The position numbers were made by a program, and so were the translations under genes. A stretch of 64,000 bases of DNA from Areca catechu (Eukaryota; Streptophyta; Magnoliopsida; Arecales; Arecaceae), in NCBI GenBank assembly GCA_021397845.1, contig CM038044.1:103352942-103416941 (forward strand), read 5' to 3'. Below, one piece after another: positions 22,983 through 34,483 of the stretch. Under the pieces are notes generated by a model that was given only the letters and a program-made list of their open reading frames with translations, was not told the origin of the DNA and searched no databases. Positions within the stretch are counted from its first letter, which is position 1, and each line of letters begins with the position of its first letter.

Positions 22983-24608
22983 ATCTCCCCCTTTTTGATG
23001 ATGATGAAACTTTTAAGTATATAAACATAATAAACTTAAAAGATTTGCAATAAGATCAAAATAGGGCTCCCCCTTAAAATATGATCTAAAAATATTTTTT
23101 AAAATTTGTTCAAAATTTTCAGACTTTTCTCTCCCTTACTAATTCTTTCCTTTAAGTTTATAATCTTCTATATCTCTCATATTTATCATATCTCTATCAT
23201 ATCTCTCTCCCTTTTTCATGTTTATCATATATCTCTCTCCCTTTTTGTCATCATGAAAAGGGTGGAAGTCAATACAAAATGGGGATAAGGTGGAAAGAGT
23301 AGCAAGAAGGGTATCAAAATCAATAAAGCATGAATCTAATAAACTGATAACAAATATATATTGATACCAAAAATATAACATACAAATGCATAAAGTAATC
23401 TAATACCAAAGTATTTTCAAGAATATTTTTTCCTTTTTAAATAAATCTTTGCTCTCTCTAAATGTTATTCTCCTTGAATATATGGGATTATCAATTATAG
23501 AATTTCTTAATTTTTCATGCTAAGCATGAGGGGCATGTTTCAAATACCAAATTTTATTTTTTTTGCAATTTGAAAACCTTATCAAGATATGCATGATTTT
23601 CAAAACACTTTTAAGATCTATTAAAAATAATTTGAAATCCATATAATTTTGGCATAAATGTAAAGGAAAGAGTTTAAAAATCATTGCATTCACTAGAAAT
23701 ATATTAACCAAAATCAAATAAAATCCTTATAGCCACAAGTCAAATTATGTGAACATAAGATTCATCAAAATCAAGCTCTTGTTCATTATCACATTCATTG
23801 GCAATAAGTCTTGATTTGATTCTAATTAATTAGTTAAAATAATTTTCAAAGATACTAGTAATAGATACCAAGATTTATTTCAACTAATATATTTTTCAAT
23901 AATATGAAAGGAGATAATTAGATTTTACCAATATAAATAGTGCTTCCTTTACCTTTAAGTCCAAAAAAATTTAACTAGTCCACTCTTCAAGTATCTTGTA
24001 CAGCCACTATTCAAGTATCATCTTCCTTTCTTCTTGTTGGGCTACAAGACATTCCTGCAAAATATATCAAGTGGATATTTTTGGTACCCAAACTTTCTTG
24101 GATCCTTTTGGGTTAGTATTTATGATTCCATTTGGAACCAAAACTTTTCTTGATTAGTTACAAATATAACCTTTATGACCAAATTTATCATAATTAAAAC
24201 AAGTAATATTTGATAATGCTAGAACAAAAAAAAATTCCAATAATTTTTGCTTCTTTGCTTATTTGTAACCAAGTCCAGCTTTACCAAAAATAGCTTTTTG
24301 GTTGTTTAGAAGTAAACTTAATTTTTTAGAACTTAAGGTAAACTTTTCAACAAATGGTTTGACCTTATCAAGTTTATTTTTTAGCTCCTCATTTTCTTGA
24401 GATAAGGTTTTGCATTTATTAGAAAGTTTTTCTTTTTCAAAACTCAATTTAAGCTTTTTAAACTTTTTATTTCTTCAGTCAAGGCATTTTTCTCAATTGA
24501 AAACTTATTACATTCATCTTTCAAATAAATATTTTATTTTTCTAATTTTTTTTCTCTAGAAAGATCATTCTTTTCATCTTCTAAAATAACAACCTTTAAT
24601 TTTAACAC
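22983..24608 (-). pseudogene. Pol-less interior: 3' UTR plus gag C-terminal remnant
   Basis: Read on the minus strand, 24608-24250 encodes a coiled-coil gag tail similar to that at 15378-15788. Then come a degraded knuckle region with the VWVP-like segment (near 24090-24160) and YLNSGCTR-type protease remnants at 23992-24009, where Asn replaces the catalytic Asp. All homology to protease, integrase and RT ends at that point, and AT-rich untranslated sequence runs to the PPT at 22983. The gag N-terminal part lies at 38732-39702, beyond the nested array. Confidence 0.65.
24604..24608. other. Target site duplication AACAC, left
   Basis: AACAC abuts the first LTR of the array. The identical AACAC at 38727-38731 abuts the last LTR. 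Confidence 0.85.
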
Positions 24609-25385
24609 TGTGGGCCCAGGTAGGCAACCCAAGAGGGGGGGTGAATTGGGTTTTATAAAATTTTTTACTATTTGCAAAGTGTGAACTAAAGCAAATATAT
24701 GCTAATGCAATTCAAGTGCTTGTGTATTTCAAATAAATGCAGCGAAAATAAATAAATAAAAGTACAAGGAGAACAATCACACAAACACAAAGATTTATAG
24801 TGGTTCGGTGCGAACCAAGCACCTACATCCACTCCCCAAGAATCCCTTGAGAATTCCACTAAGTTTGGTTTTATAACTTAGGCTCACCAACAACCTTTAC
24901 AAGTTGTTTTGTCTTCCGGCTCACAAGTCAAATCCTAGTTGGTTTCAAGGCTCACCAACAACCACCCTTGGTTTTACGGGATAACCAAGAACCTAAACAA
25001 CTTGTTTTGGCTTCGGGCTCATAAGTAAAATCCTAGATGGTTTCAAGGCTCACCAACAACCACTTTGATTTTCAAGGCTTACCAAAAACCTCTTTGGTTT
25101 TCCAAGGCTCACCAAAAACCTTTAGTAAAATAATGTAAGAGCAAGTATAAATAAATATAATAAAAGCTTTCTAAAATAAAGCAAATATCTCTTTGAAGCC
25201 CTTGAATGTTGATGAAGATCTTGTCTTCAAGTTGATGAAGCCTTTGATTGATGCTCGTAGATATAGACTTTGAATGCTCTCTTTGAAACTTGGAAGCTTG
25301 AAGGCTTTGAATCACTCAACTCTTGAATCCTTGAAGAATATTCAAAAAACTCACCAAAGGATTACTTTCCCATTTGATTTTTGAT

Positions 25386-25394
25386 GTTTATATA
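25386..25394 (-). promoter_or_regulatory. LTR C TATA box
   Basis: The minus strand reads TATATAAAC about 590 bp from the LTR start, just downstream of the palindrome block. The same box lies in D (29625-29633), E (33864-33872) and F (38128-38136). This makes the LTR U3 a recognisable pol II promoter; activity is inferred. Confidence 0.6.
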
Positions 25395-25497
25395 GCCTTC
25401 CAACACTTAAATGACCGTTTATAGCCGTTAGGGAGGAACATATGGCCGTTGGAGCCGAGTTGGAGAAGTTCTGCAGCCTAGAAAACTAGCCGTTATT

Positions 25498-25745
25498 GTT
25501 CAAGTATCGACACTTCACCTCCAGGTGTCGACACTTCAGTTTCAAGTGTCGACACTTCAGTTTTCAAGTGTCGACACTTCACTTCCAAGTGTCGATACTT
25601 CAGCTCCTGGTGTCGACACTTCACTTGAAAGAGCTTTTTGAAGTTTTCTGTTTGTCTCAGGCCTTGAGTCGACACTTCACTCTTCAAGTGTCGACACTTG
25701 ATCCTCAGGTGTCGACACTTCATTTCCAGGTGTCGACACTTGCTT
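25498..25745 (-). repeat. Palindromic GTCGAC minisatellite in LTR C
   Basis: Ten units of 20-22 bp, each centred on GTCGAC or a one-base variant and mostly extended to the 14-bp palindrome AAGTGTCGACACTT or AGGTGTCGACACTT. A 50-bp spacer holding CTCAGGCCTTGAG splits the block into six plus four units. It lies immediately upstream of the TATA box in the transcription direction. Confidence 0.9.
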
Positions 25746-27460
25746 GTGCCATTACTGAAACATCTTCAAATTGAAACTTTAACCTCTTCAAGTTCTTCCA
25801 TATTAATTCCAAAGTCCATATACTTGATTTTCCATTAATTTAAGGACTTCTTCAACTGAAATACAATCATTTCTTCATCCAACATAGTTGAGTACTAAGA
25901 TATGAAAAATACACTTAAAATATAATTAGTACTCATATATACTTAAACATTTTGTCAATCATCAAAATCAAGACAGAGTCAACAATCTCCCCCTTTTTGA
26001 TGATAACAAAACCTTTAAGTATATGAAAAGGGTAAGCTTAATAAGATAAACATGTAAGCTCAAAACAATAAGCACCAAGCTCCCCCTCAAAATATGATCC
26101 AAAAAATCTTCAAAAATATTTTTCAAAATATGCAAAATTTTCAAATTTTTAAAATTTCTTCTTCTTACTAATTTTTCCCTTTAGATAAAAATATTTTACA
26201 TTCTTCTCCCCTTTTACACTTTCTTTCATTTCTCAAATGATTTTTCATATTTATCCAATCTTTCCCTTTTCATACTTAACTATTTTCTCCCCCTTTTTAA
26301 CATCATGAAAAAGGATGAAAGGCAATACAAAGTGGGAATAAAGTCGGAAAGAATAGCAAGTAGGTCATCAAAATCAATGCATGAAATCAAATAATTATGA
26401 TATCAATTGAATATGATATAAATTGAACATGATACCAATTAAAATATTATACCATTTGAATGTAACTCCCCTCAAAAAATTAGATTTGAAAACAAGGAGA
26501 AAAAGTATCAGAGCAATATAAGTACAGCATGATATCAAGCAAGATATTCAAAGCATCAAAATATGATAACAAATCTTTGGATACACCACCTGAATGTTAT
26601 TCCCCCTTAAAAATATGCATTCATTTGAGGAATAAGAACATGAAAGCACATGCAATATAATTTCAAACAATTTTAAGATATGAACATAAATTCTAAGTCT
26701 GAAATCAAGGATTTGAAATTTTTAAGATATTCATGATTTTCAAAATACAAAGCATTTATATCACTTAAAAACTTTTAGCATGATTTCAAATTCATTTTAA
26801 GATGATTTGATATCCATACAAAAGCTAGAAGTAATATGATATCAAGTCTAGCTACTAGAGCAAGGGTTTGTCAATATGCATACATTCTTCTTAAAAGTAA
26901 CTCTTAACTACTAGTTCTATACTTGATTCAAATCAATTCTAACTTAAGCATAGATGCCAACAATGAAAGCACATAAATCGTAACATTTCACTTGAAATAA
27001 TTCAAAAACTGTATTAATCAAAATCAAGTGAAAGTCTAATAATCATAAGTTGAAATCATTAGAGCATAAAATCCATTTACATCAAAATATCCACGATCAC
27101 AACTAATAATTATTAGTCTAAGCTTGATTCTAATTAATCAATTAAAATATTTTTCAAATCAATATGCATTTTTAAAAGTATTTTTCATGAAAATCAAAAT
27201 CAAGTGAAGGTCTTACAATCATAAGTTTAATCATGATAGCATGAAATTCATCAACACCAAAAGTTCATGATCATAGCTAATGATGACAAGTCCAAACTTG
27301 ATTCTAATTAACTATTTAAAATAATTTTTCAAAGTAATTGATGCAATAAAAATTCAACTACATTTTCAATTATGGAAGGAAATGTTTAGAATTTACCAAT
27401 ATGTTTAGTCCTTCCTTTTACCATTTAGTCTAAAATATAGCTTGTCCACTTCTTCAAATT

Positions 27461-28792
27461 ATCTTGTATAGCCACTTTTCAAGAACTTTCTTTTTTCATG
27501 TTGGGCTGCAAGACATTCCTGCAAAACAAATTAGGTGGACATTTGCGGGACCCAAACTTTCTTGGGTCCTTTATGATTAGTAATTATGGTTTCTTTTGGA
27601 ACCCAGACTTTTCTTAATCTAGAAGGATAAGCATTAAAACCACATTTAGAAGATAAATTGAAAGAAGCAGGAATACAGAAATTCTTCAAAAGTTTTTGCA
27701 TCTTTTCCTCAACCAAAATATTTTTCTTATTCAAAACTTTATCACATAAATCTTTCAAAACAATATTTTCTTTTTTCAAAAATTATTTTTTTTAAAAAAA
27801 TTATTCTTTTTATTTTTTAAAATATCAATCTTGGCATTTAAATCAATATTTTTATTGGCAAGATTGGTGTTATCAAGAGAAAATGAATCTACATGCCTAT
27901 TTAATTTCTTGTGCTCAATTTTTAGCAATTTATGTTCATGCACAACATCATTAGATGCATCATGTAATTCATCAAAGATAAAATTATAATTATTTTCAGC
28001 ACATACCTTTTTCTCATTTGCCATGAAGCAAAGGTGGGCAACTTCATCATCCGTACTTGAATCTTCACTATCACTCCAAGTTGCTATCATTGCCTTGAGT
28101 TTCTTTTTGGCTTTGAAAGACATTATCTTCTTTTCTGTATCAGCTTCCACTATCCTTTGTCATAAGTTCAACTCATAGGTCATGAGTGAACCGATAAGCT
28201 CTTCCAAAGGTAAGGTTTCTACATCTTTAGCTTCTTGGATCGCCGTCACCTTTGGATCCCATGATTTTGGCAAGGATCTAAGAATTTTGTTCACCAAATC
28301 AGCATTAGTATAGATTTTGCCATGACTTTTTAATTCATTAATAATAGTCATAAATCTTGAAAATATATCAGATATAGATTCATAATGCATCATTTCAAAA
28401 ATTTCAAAAGAATGTACAAGCAAATTAATTTTAGTGTTCTTCATTTGAAGAGTACACTCATGAGTAACTTCAAGTGTATCCCATATTTTCTTCGTCGATG
28501 TGCATGTAGAAATTTTATTAAATTCATTTAAGTCCAATGCACAATAAAGCAAGTTCATTGCTTTAGCATTGAGTTCAGTTTGCTTAATGTCATATTCATT
28601 CCAATCCTCTTCGAGCTTTGGAATGGAAATACCATTAACCAATATGGAAGGAATATGAGGACCACTAATAATAATTTTTCAAAGATGATAACTAATAGAT
28701 TGAATATGGATGCGTATACGGGTTTTCCAAAATATATAATTTGTACCATTGAAAAATGGTGGTCTGACACTAATACCTACAAGGGTTACCAT
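27461..28792 (-). pseudogene. SIRE-like gag plus protease stub, unit 1
   Basis: The start ATG is at 28790-28792, followed by a UBN2-type gag (FFNGTNY, W-K-T, LNAKAMNLLYCAL, IWDTLEVTH, LVNKILRSLP, LMTYEL), an acidic-serine segment (WSDSEDSSTDDE) and a coiled coil. A stop replaces the Trp after YHL near 28678, and another stop follows YELNL at about 28158. The first knuckle is deleted. The second is reduced to SSKCGFNAYPS. The frame continues to a KVWVP repeat and a stub of the protease active site (about 27461-27476). There is no integrase or polymerase. Confidence 0.75.
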
Positions 28793-28834
28793 GAACTTTA
28801 GCTCAAAATCGTTAGATTTTAAAACAGAGCACCT

Positions 28835-28846
28835 GCTCTGATACCA
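28835..28846 (-). other. Primer binding site next to LTR D
   Basis: GCTCTGATACCA lies two bases left of the LTR D start at 28849. Identical sites lie at 33072-33083 (LTR E) and 37336-37347 (LTR F). Confidence 0.85.
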
Positions 28847-28848
28847 AT

Positions 28849-30223
28849 TGCAGGCCCAGGTAGGCAACCCAAGAGGGGGGATGAATTGGGTTTTATAAAA
28901 CTTTGTACTATTTGTAAAGTGTGAACTAAAGTAAGTATGTGCTAATGCAACTCAAGTGCTTGTATATTTCAAATAAATGCAGCGGAAATAAAGAAATAAA
29001 AGCACAAAAAAAACAATCACACAAACACAAAGATTTATAGTGGCTCGGTGCCAACCAAGCATATACATCCACTCCCCAAGAACCCCTTGGAAATTTCACT
29101 AAGTTTGGTTTTATAACATAGGCTCACCAACAACCTTTACAACTTGTTTTGTCTTCGGGCTCACAAGTCAAACCCTAGTTGGTTTCAAGGCTCACCAACA
29201 ACCACCCTTGGTTTTACGGGATAACCAAGAACCTAAACAACTTGTTTTGGCTTCGGGATCAAAAGTAAAACCCTAGATGGTTTCAAGGCTCACCAACAAC
29301 CACTTTGATTTTCAAGGCTTACCAAAAATCTCTTTGGTTTTCCAAGGCTCACCAAAAACCTTAAGTAAAATAATGTAAGAGCAAGTACAAATGAATACAA
29401 TAAAAGCTTTCTAAAATAAAGCAAATATCTCTTTGAAGCTCTTGAATGTTGATGAAGATCTTATCTCAAGTTGATGAAGCCTTTGATTGATGCTCGTAGA
29501 TATAGACTTTGAATGCTCTCTTTGAAACTTGAAAGCTTGAAGGCTTTGAATCACTCAACTCTTGAATCCTTGAAGAATATTCAAAAAACTCACCAAAGGA
29601 TTACTTCCCCATTTGATTTTTGATGTTTATATAGCCTCCCAACACTTAAATGACCGTTTATAGCCGTTAGGGAGGAAAATATGGCCGTTGGAGCCAAGTT
29701 GGAGAAGTTCTGCAGCTCAGAAAACTAGCCATTACTGTTCAAGTGTCGACACTTCACCTCCAGGTGTCGACACTTCAGTTTCAAGTATCGACACTTCAGT
29801 TTCCAGGTGTAGACACTTCACTTCCAAGTGTCAATACTTCAGCTCCATGTGTCGACACTTCACTTGAAAGAGCTTTTTGAAGTTTTCTATTTGTCTCAGG
29901 CCTTGAGTCGACACTTCACTCTTCAAGTGTCGACACTTGATCCTCAGGTGTCGACACTTCATTTCCAGGTGTCGACACTTGCCTGTGCCATTGCTGAAAC
30001 ATCTTCAAATTGAAACTTTAACCTCTTCAAGTTCTTCCATATTAATTCCAAAGTCCATATACTTGATTTTCCATTAATTTAAGGACTTTTTCAACTGAAA
30101 TACAAGCATTTCTTTATCCAACATTATTGAGTACTATGATCTGAAAAATACACTTAAAATAAAATTAGTACTCATATATACTTAAATATTTTGTCAATCA
30201 TCAAAATCAAGAGAGAGTCAACA
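28849..30223 (-). repeat. SIRE-like LTR D (internal, shared)
   Basis: 1375 bp, from TGCAGGCCCAGG to GAGTCAACA. It acts as the 5' LTR of unit 1 and the 3' LTR of unit 2. The PPT to its right is mutated (ATCTCTCCCTTTTTTATG). TATA box at 29625-29633. Confidence 0.9.
29737..29985 (-). repeat. Palindromic GTCGAC minisatellite in LTR D
   Basis: Ten units in the same six-plus-four arrangement as LTR C. One unit reads GTGTAGAC, a variant also present in E and F but not in C. Confidence 0.85.
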
Positions 30224-33085
30224 ATCTCTCCCTTTTTTATGATGACAAAACCTTTAAGTATATGAAAAGAGTAAGCTTAATAAGATAAACATGTAAGCTC
30301 AAAACAATAAGCACCAAGCTCCCCCTCAAAATATGATCCAAAAAATCTTTAAAAATATTTTTCAAAATATGCAAAATTTTCAAATTTTTCAAATTTCTTC
30401 TTCTTACTAATTCTTCCCTTTAGATAAAAATATTTTACATTCTTCTCCCCCTTTTACACTTTCTTTCATTTCTCAAATGATTTTTCATATTTATCCAATC
30501 TTTCTCTTTTCATACTTAACAATTTTTCCCATTTTTTAACATCATGAAAAAGGATGAAAGGCAATACAAAGTAAAAATAAAGTCGGAAAGAATAGCAAGT
30601 AGGTCATCAAAATTAATGCATGAAATCAAATAATTATGATATCAATTGAATATGATATAAATTGAACATGATACCAATTAAAATATGATACCATTTGAAT
30701 GTAACTCCCCTCAAAAAATTAGATTTAAAAACAAAGAGAAAAAGTATCAGAGCAATATAAGTACAGCATGATATCAAGCAAGATATTCAAAGCATCAAAA
30801 TATGATAATAAATCTTTGGATGCTCCACCTGAATGTTATTCCCCCTTAAAAATATGCATTCATTTGAGGAATAAGAACATGAAAGCACATGCAATATAAT
30901 TTCAAACAATTTTAAGATATGAACATAAATTCTAAGTCTGAAATCAAGGATTTGAAATTTTTAAGATATTCATGATTTTCAAAATACAAAGCATTTATAT
31001 CACTTAAAAACTTTTAGCATGATTTCAAATTCATTTTAAGATGATTTGATATCCATACAAATGCTAGAAGTAATATGATATCAAGTCTAGCTACTAGAGC
31101 AAGGGTTTGTCAATATGCATACCTTCTTCTTAAAAGTAACCCTTAACTACCAGTTCTATACTTGATTCAAATCAATTCTAACTTAAGCATAGATGCCAAC
31201 AATGAAAGCACATAAATCGTAACATTTCACTTGAAATAATTCAAAAACTGTATTAATCAAAATCAAGTGAAAGTCTAATAATCATAAGTTGAAATCATGA
31301 GAGCATGAAATCCATTTACATCAAAATAGCCATGATCACAACTAATAATTATTAGTCTAAGCTTGATTCTAATTAATCAATTAAAATATTTTTCAAATCA
31401 ATATGTATTTTTAAAAGTATTTTTCATGAAAATCAAAATCAAGTGAAGGTCTTACAATCATAAGTTTAGTCATGATAGCATGAAATTCATCAACACCTAA
31501 AAGTTTATGATCATAGCCAATGATGACAAGTCCAAACTTGATTCTAATTAACTATTTAAAATAATTTTTCAAAGTAATTGATGCAATAAAAATTCAACTA
31601 CATTTTCAATTATGGAAGGAAATGTTTATAATTTACCAATATGTATAGTCCTTCCTTTTACAATTTAGTCCAAAATGTAGCTTGTCCACTTCTTCAAATT
31701 ATCTTGTACAGCCACTTTTCAAGAACTTCCTTTTTCATGTTGGGCTGCAAGACATTCCTGCAAAACAAATTAGGTGGACATTTGTGGTACCCAAACTTTC
31801 TTGGATCCTTTATAATTAGTAATTATGGTTTCTTTTGGAACCCAAACTTTTCTTAATCTAGAAGGATAAGCATTAAAACCACATTTAGAAGATAAATTGA
31901 AAGAAGCAGGAATACAGAAATTCTTCAAAAATTTTTGCATCTTTTCCTCAACCAAAATTTTTCTTATTCAAAACTTTATCACATAAATCTTTCAAAACAA
32001 TATTTTCTTTTTCCAAAAATTAATTTTCTTTAGAAAATTATTCTTTTTATTTTTTAAAATATCAATCTTGGCATTTAAATCAATATTTTTATTGGCAAGA
32101 TTGGTTTTATCAAGAGAAAATGAATCTACATGCCTATTTAATTTCTTGTGCTCAATTTTTAGCAATTTATGTTCATGCACAACATCATTAGATGCATCAT
32201 GAAATTCATCAAAGATAAAATTATAATTATTTTCAGCACATACCTTTTCCTCATTTGCCATGAAGCAAAGGTGGGCAACTTCATCATCCGTACTTGAATC
32301 TTCACTATCACTCCAAGTTGCCATCATTGCCTTGAATTTCTTTTTGGCTTTGAAAGACATTATCTTCTTTTCTGTATCAGCTTCCACTATCCTTTGCCAT
32401 AAGTTCAACTCATAGGTCATGAGTGAACCGATAAGCTCTTTCAAAGGTAAGGTTTCTACATCTTTAGCTTCTTGGATCGCTGTCACCTTTGGATCCCATG
32501 ATTTAGGCAAGGATCTAAGAATTTTGTTCATCAAATCAGCATTAGTATAGATTTTGCCAAGACTTTTTAATTCATTAATAATAGTCATAAATCTTGAAAA
32601 TATATCAGATATAGATTCATAATGCATCATTTCAAAAATTTCAAAAGAATGTACAAGCAAATTAATTTTAGTGTTCTTAACTTGAAGAGTACCCTCATGA
32701 GTAACTTCAAGTGTGTCCCATATTTCCTTCGCCGATGTGCATGTAGAAATTCTATTAAATTCATTTAAGTTCAATGCACAATAAAGTAAGTTCATTGCTT
32801 TAGCATTGAGTTCAGTTTGCTTAATGTCATATTCATTCCAATCATCTTCGAGCTTTGGAATGGAAATACCATTAACCAACATGGAAGGAATATGAGGACC
32901 ACTAACAATAATTTTTCAAAGATGATAACTAATAGATTGAATATGGATGCGTATACGGGTTTTCCAAAATGTATAATTTCTGCCATTGAAAAATGATGGT
33001 CTAACACTAATACCTACAAGGGTTACCATGAACTTTAGCTCAAAATCGTTAGATTTTCAAACAGAGCACCTGCTCTGATACCAAT
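30224..33085 (-). other. Interior 2 of the array
   Basis: Same organisation as interior 1: 3' untranslated half (30224-31700), then gag, then primer site at 33072-33083. Base differences from interiors 1 and 3 are scattered. Confidence 0.8.
31701..33029 (-). pseudogene. SIRE-like gag plus protease stub, unit 2
   Basis: The start ATG is at 33027-33029. The same Trp-to-stop change follows YHL near 32918; after it the frame is open for 296 residues (32882-31992), including the UBN2 gag core, the acidic segment and the coiled coil. The frame then shifts into the degenerate knuckle and KVWVP segments (31955-31770). It ends at a protease active-site stub at about 31701-31716. Unit 1's second stop (after YELNL) is Trp here. 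Confidence 0.75.
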
Positions 33086-34483
33086 TGCTGGCCCAGGTAG
33101 GCAACCCAAGAGGGGGGGATGAATTGGGTTTTATAAAACTTTGTACTATTTGTAAAGTGTGAACTAAAGCAAGTATGTGCTAATGCAACTCAAGTGCTTG
33201 TGTATTTCAAATAAATGCAGCGGAAATAAAGAAATAAAAGCACAAAGAGAACAATCACACAAACACAAAGATTTATAGTGGTTCGGTGCCAACCAAGCAT
33301 ATACATCCACTCCCCAAGAACCCCTTGGGAATTCCACTAAGTTTGGTTTTATAACTTAGGCTCACCAACAACATTTACAACTTGTTTTGTCTTCGGGCTC
33401 ACAAGTCAAACCCTAGTTGGTTTCAAGGCTCACCAACAACCACCCTTGGTTTTACAGGATAACCAAGAATCTAAACAACTTATTTTGGCTTCGGGATCAA
33501 AAGTAAAACCCTAGATGGTTTCAAGGCTCACCAACAACCACTTTGATTTTCAAGGCTTACCAAAAACCTCTTTGGTTTTCCAAGGCTCACCAAAAACCTT
33601 AAGTAAAATAATGTAAGAGCAAGTATAAATGAATACAATAAAAGCTTTCTAAAATAAAGCAAATATCTCTTTGAAGCCCTTGAATGTTGATGAAGATCTT
33701 GTCTTCAAGTTGATGAAGCCTTTGATTGATGCTCGTAGATATAGACTTTGAATGCTATCTTTGAAAATTGAAAGCTTGAAGGCTTTGAATCACTCAACTC
33801 TTGAATCCTTGAAGAATATTCAAAAAACTCACCAAAGGATTACTTCCCCATTTGATTTTTGATGTTTATATAGCCTCCCAACACTTAAATGACCGTTTAT
33901 AGCCATTACGGAGGAAAATATGGCCGTTGGAGCCAAGTTGGAGAAGTTCTGCAGCCCAGAAAACTAGCCGTTACTGTTCAAGTGTCGACACTTCACCTCC
34001 AGGTGTCGACACTTCACCTCCAGGTGTCGACATTTCAGTTTCAAGTGTCGACACTTCAGTTTCCAGGTGTAGACACTTGACTTCCAAGTGTCGATACTTC
34101 AGCTCCATGTGTCGACACTTCACTTGAAAGAGCTTTTTGAAGTTTTCTGTTTGTCTCAGGCCTTGAGTCGACACTTCACTCTTCAAGTGTCGACACTTGA
34201 TCCTCAGGTGTCGACACTTCATTTCCAGGTGTCGACACTTGCCTGTGCCATTGCTGAAACATCTTCAAATTGAAACTTTAACCTCTTCAAGTTCTTCCAT
34301 ATTAATTACAAAGTCCATATAGTTGATTTTCCATTAATTTAAGGACTTTTTCAACTGAAATATAAGCATTTCTTTATCCAACATGGTTGAGTACTAAGAT
34401 CTGAAAAATATACTTAAAATATAATTAGTACTCATATATACTTAAACATTTTGTCAATCATCAAAATCAAGACAGAGTCAACA
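33086..34483 (-). repeat. SIRE-like LTR E (internal, shared)
   Basis: 1398 bp, from TGCTGGCCCAGG to GAGTCAACA. It is 21 bp longer than LTR F because of one extra palindrome unit. Its edge sequence TGCTGG is shared with F and differs from D (TGCAGG) and C (TGTGGG). TATA box at 33864-33872. Confidence 0.9.
33979..34245 (-). repeat. Palindromic GTCGAC minisatellite in LTR E, 11 units
   Basis: One unit (CACCTCCAGGTGTCGACA) is duplicated near 33990-34030 relative to C, D and F, which gives eleven units. This shows unit-by-unit copy-number change inside the array. Confidence 0.85.

Larger units (their letters stand above)
24609..25984 (-). repeat. SIRE-like LTR C (3' terminal LTR of the array)
   Basis: 1376 bp, from TGTGGGCCCAGG to GAGTCAACA. 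The PPT (minus-strand AAAAAGGGGGAGAT) follows at 25985-25998. It has a TATA box at 25386-25394 and ten palindrome units at 25498-25745. It lacks the GTGTAGAC variant shared by D, E and F. Confidence 0.9.
25985..28848 (-). other. Interior 1 of the array
   Basis: The left half (25985-27460) is AT-rich 3' untranslated sequence starting with the PPT; it contains a degenerate direct duplication of about 170-185 bp (near 27005-27170 and 27190-27345). The right half is the gag pseudogene. The primer site is at 28835-28846. Confidence 0.8.

Noticed and set aside
25498..25745. CRISPR-like regular repeats and spacers
   Set aside because: The units are short, palindromic and variable, lie inside plant LTRs, and have no cas genes. 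They are an LTR minisatellite.
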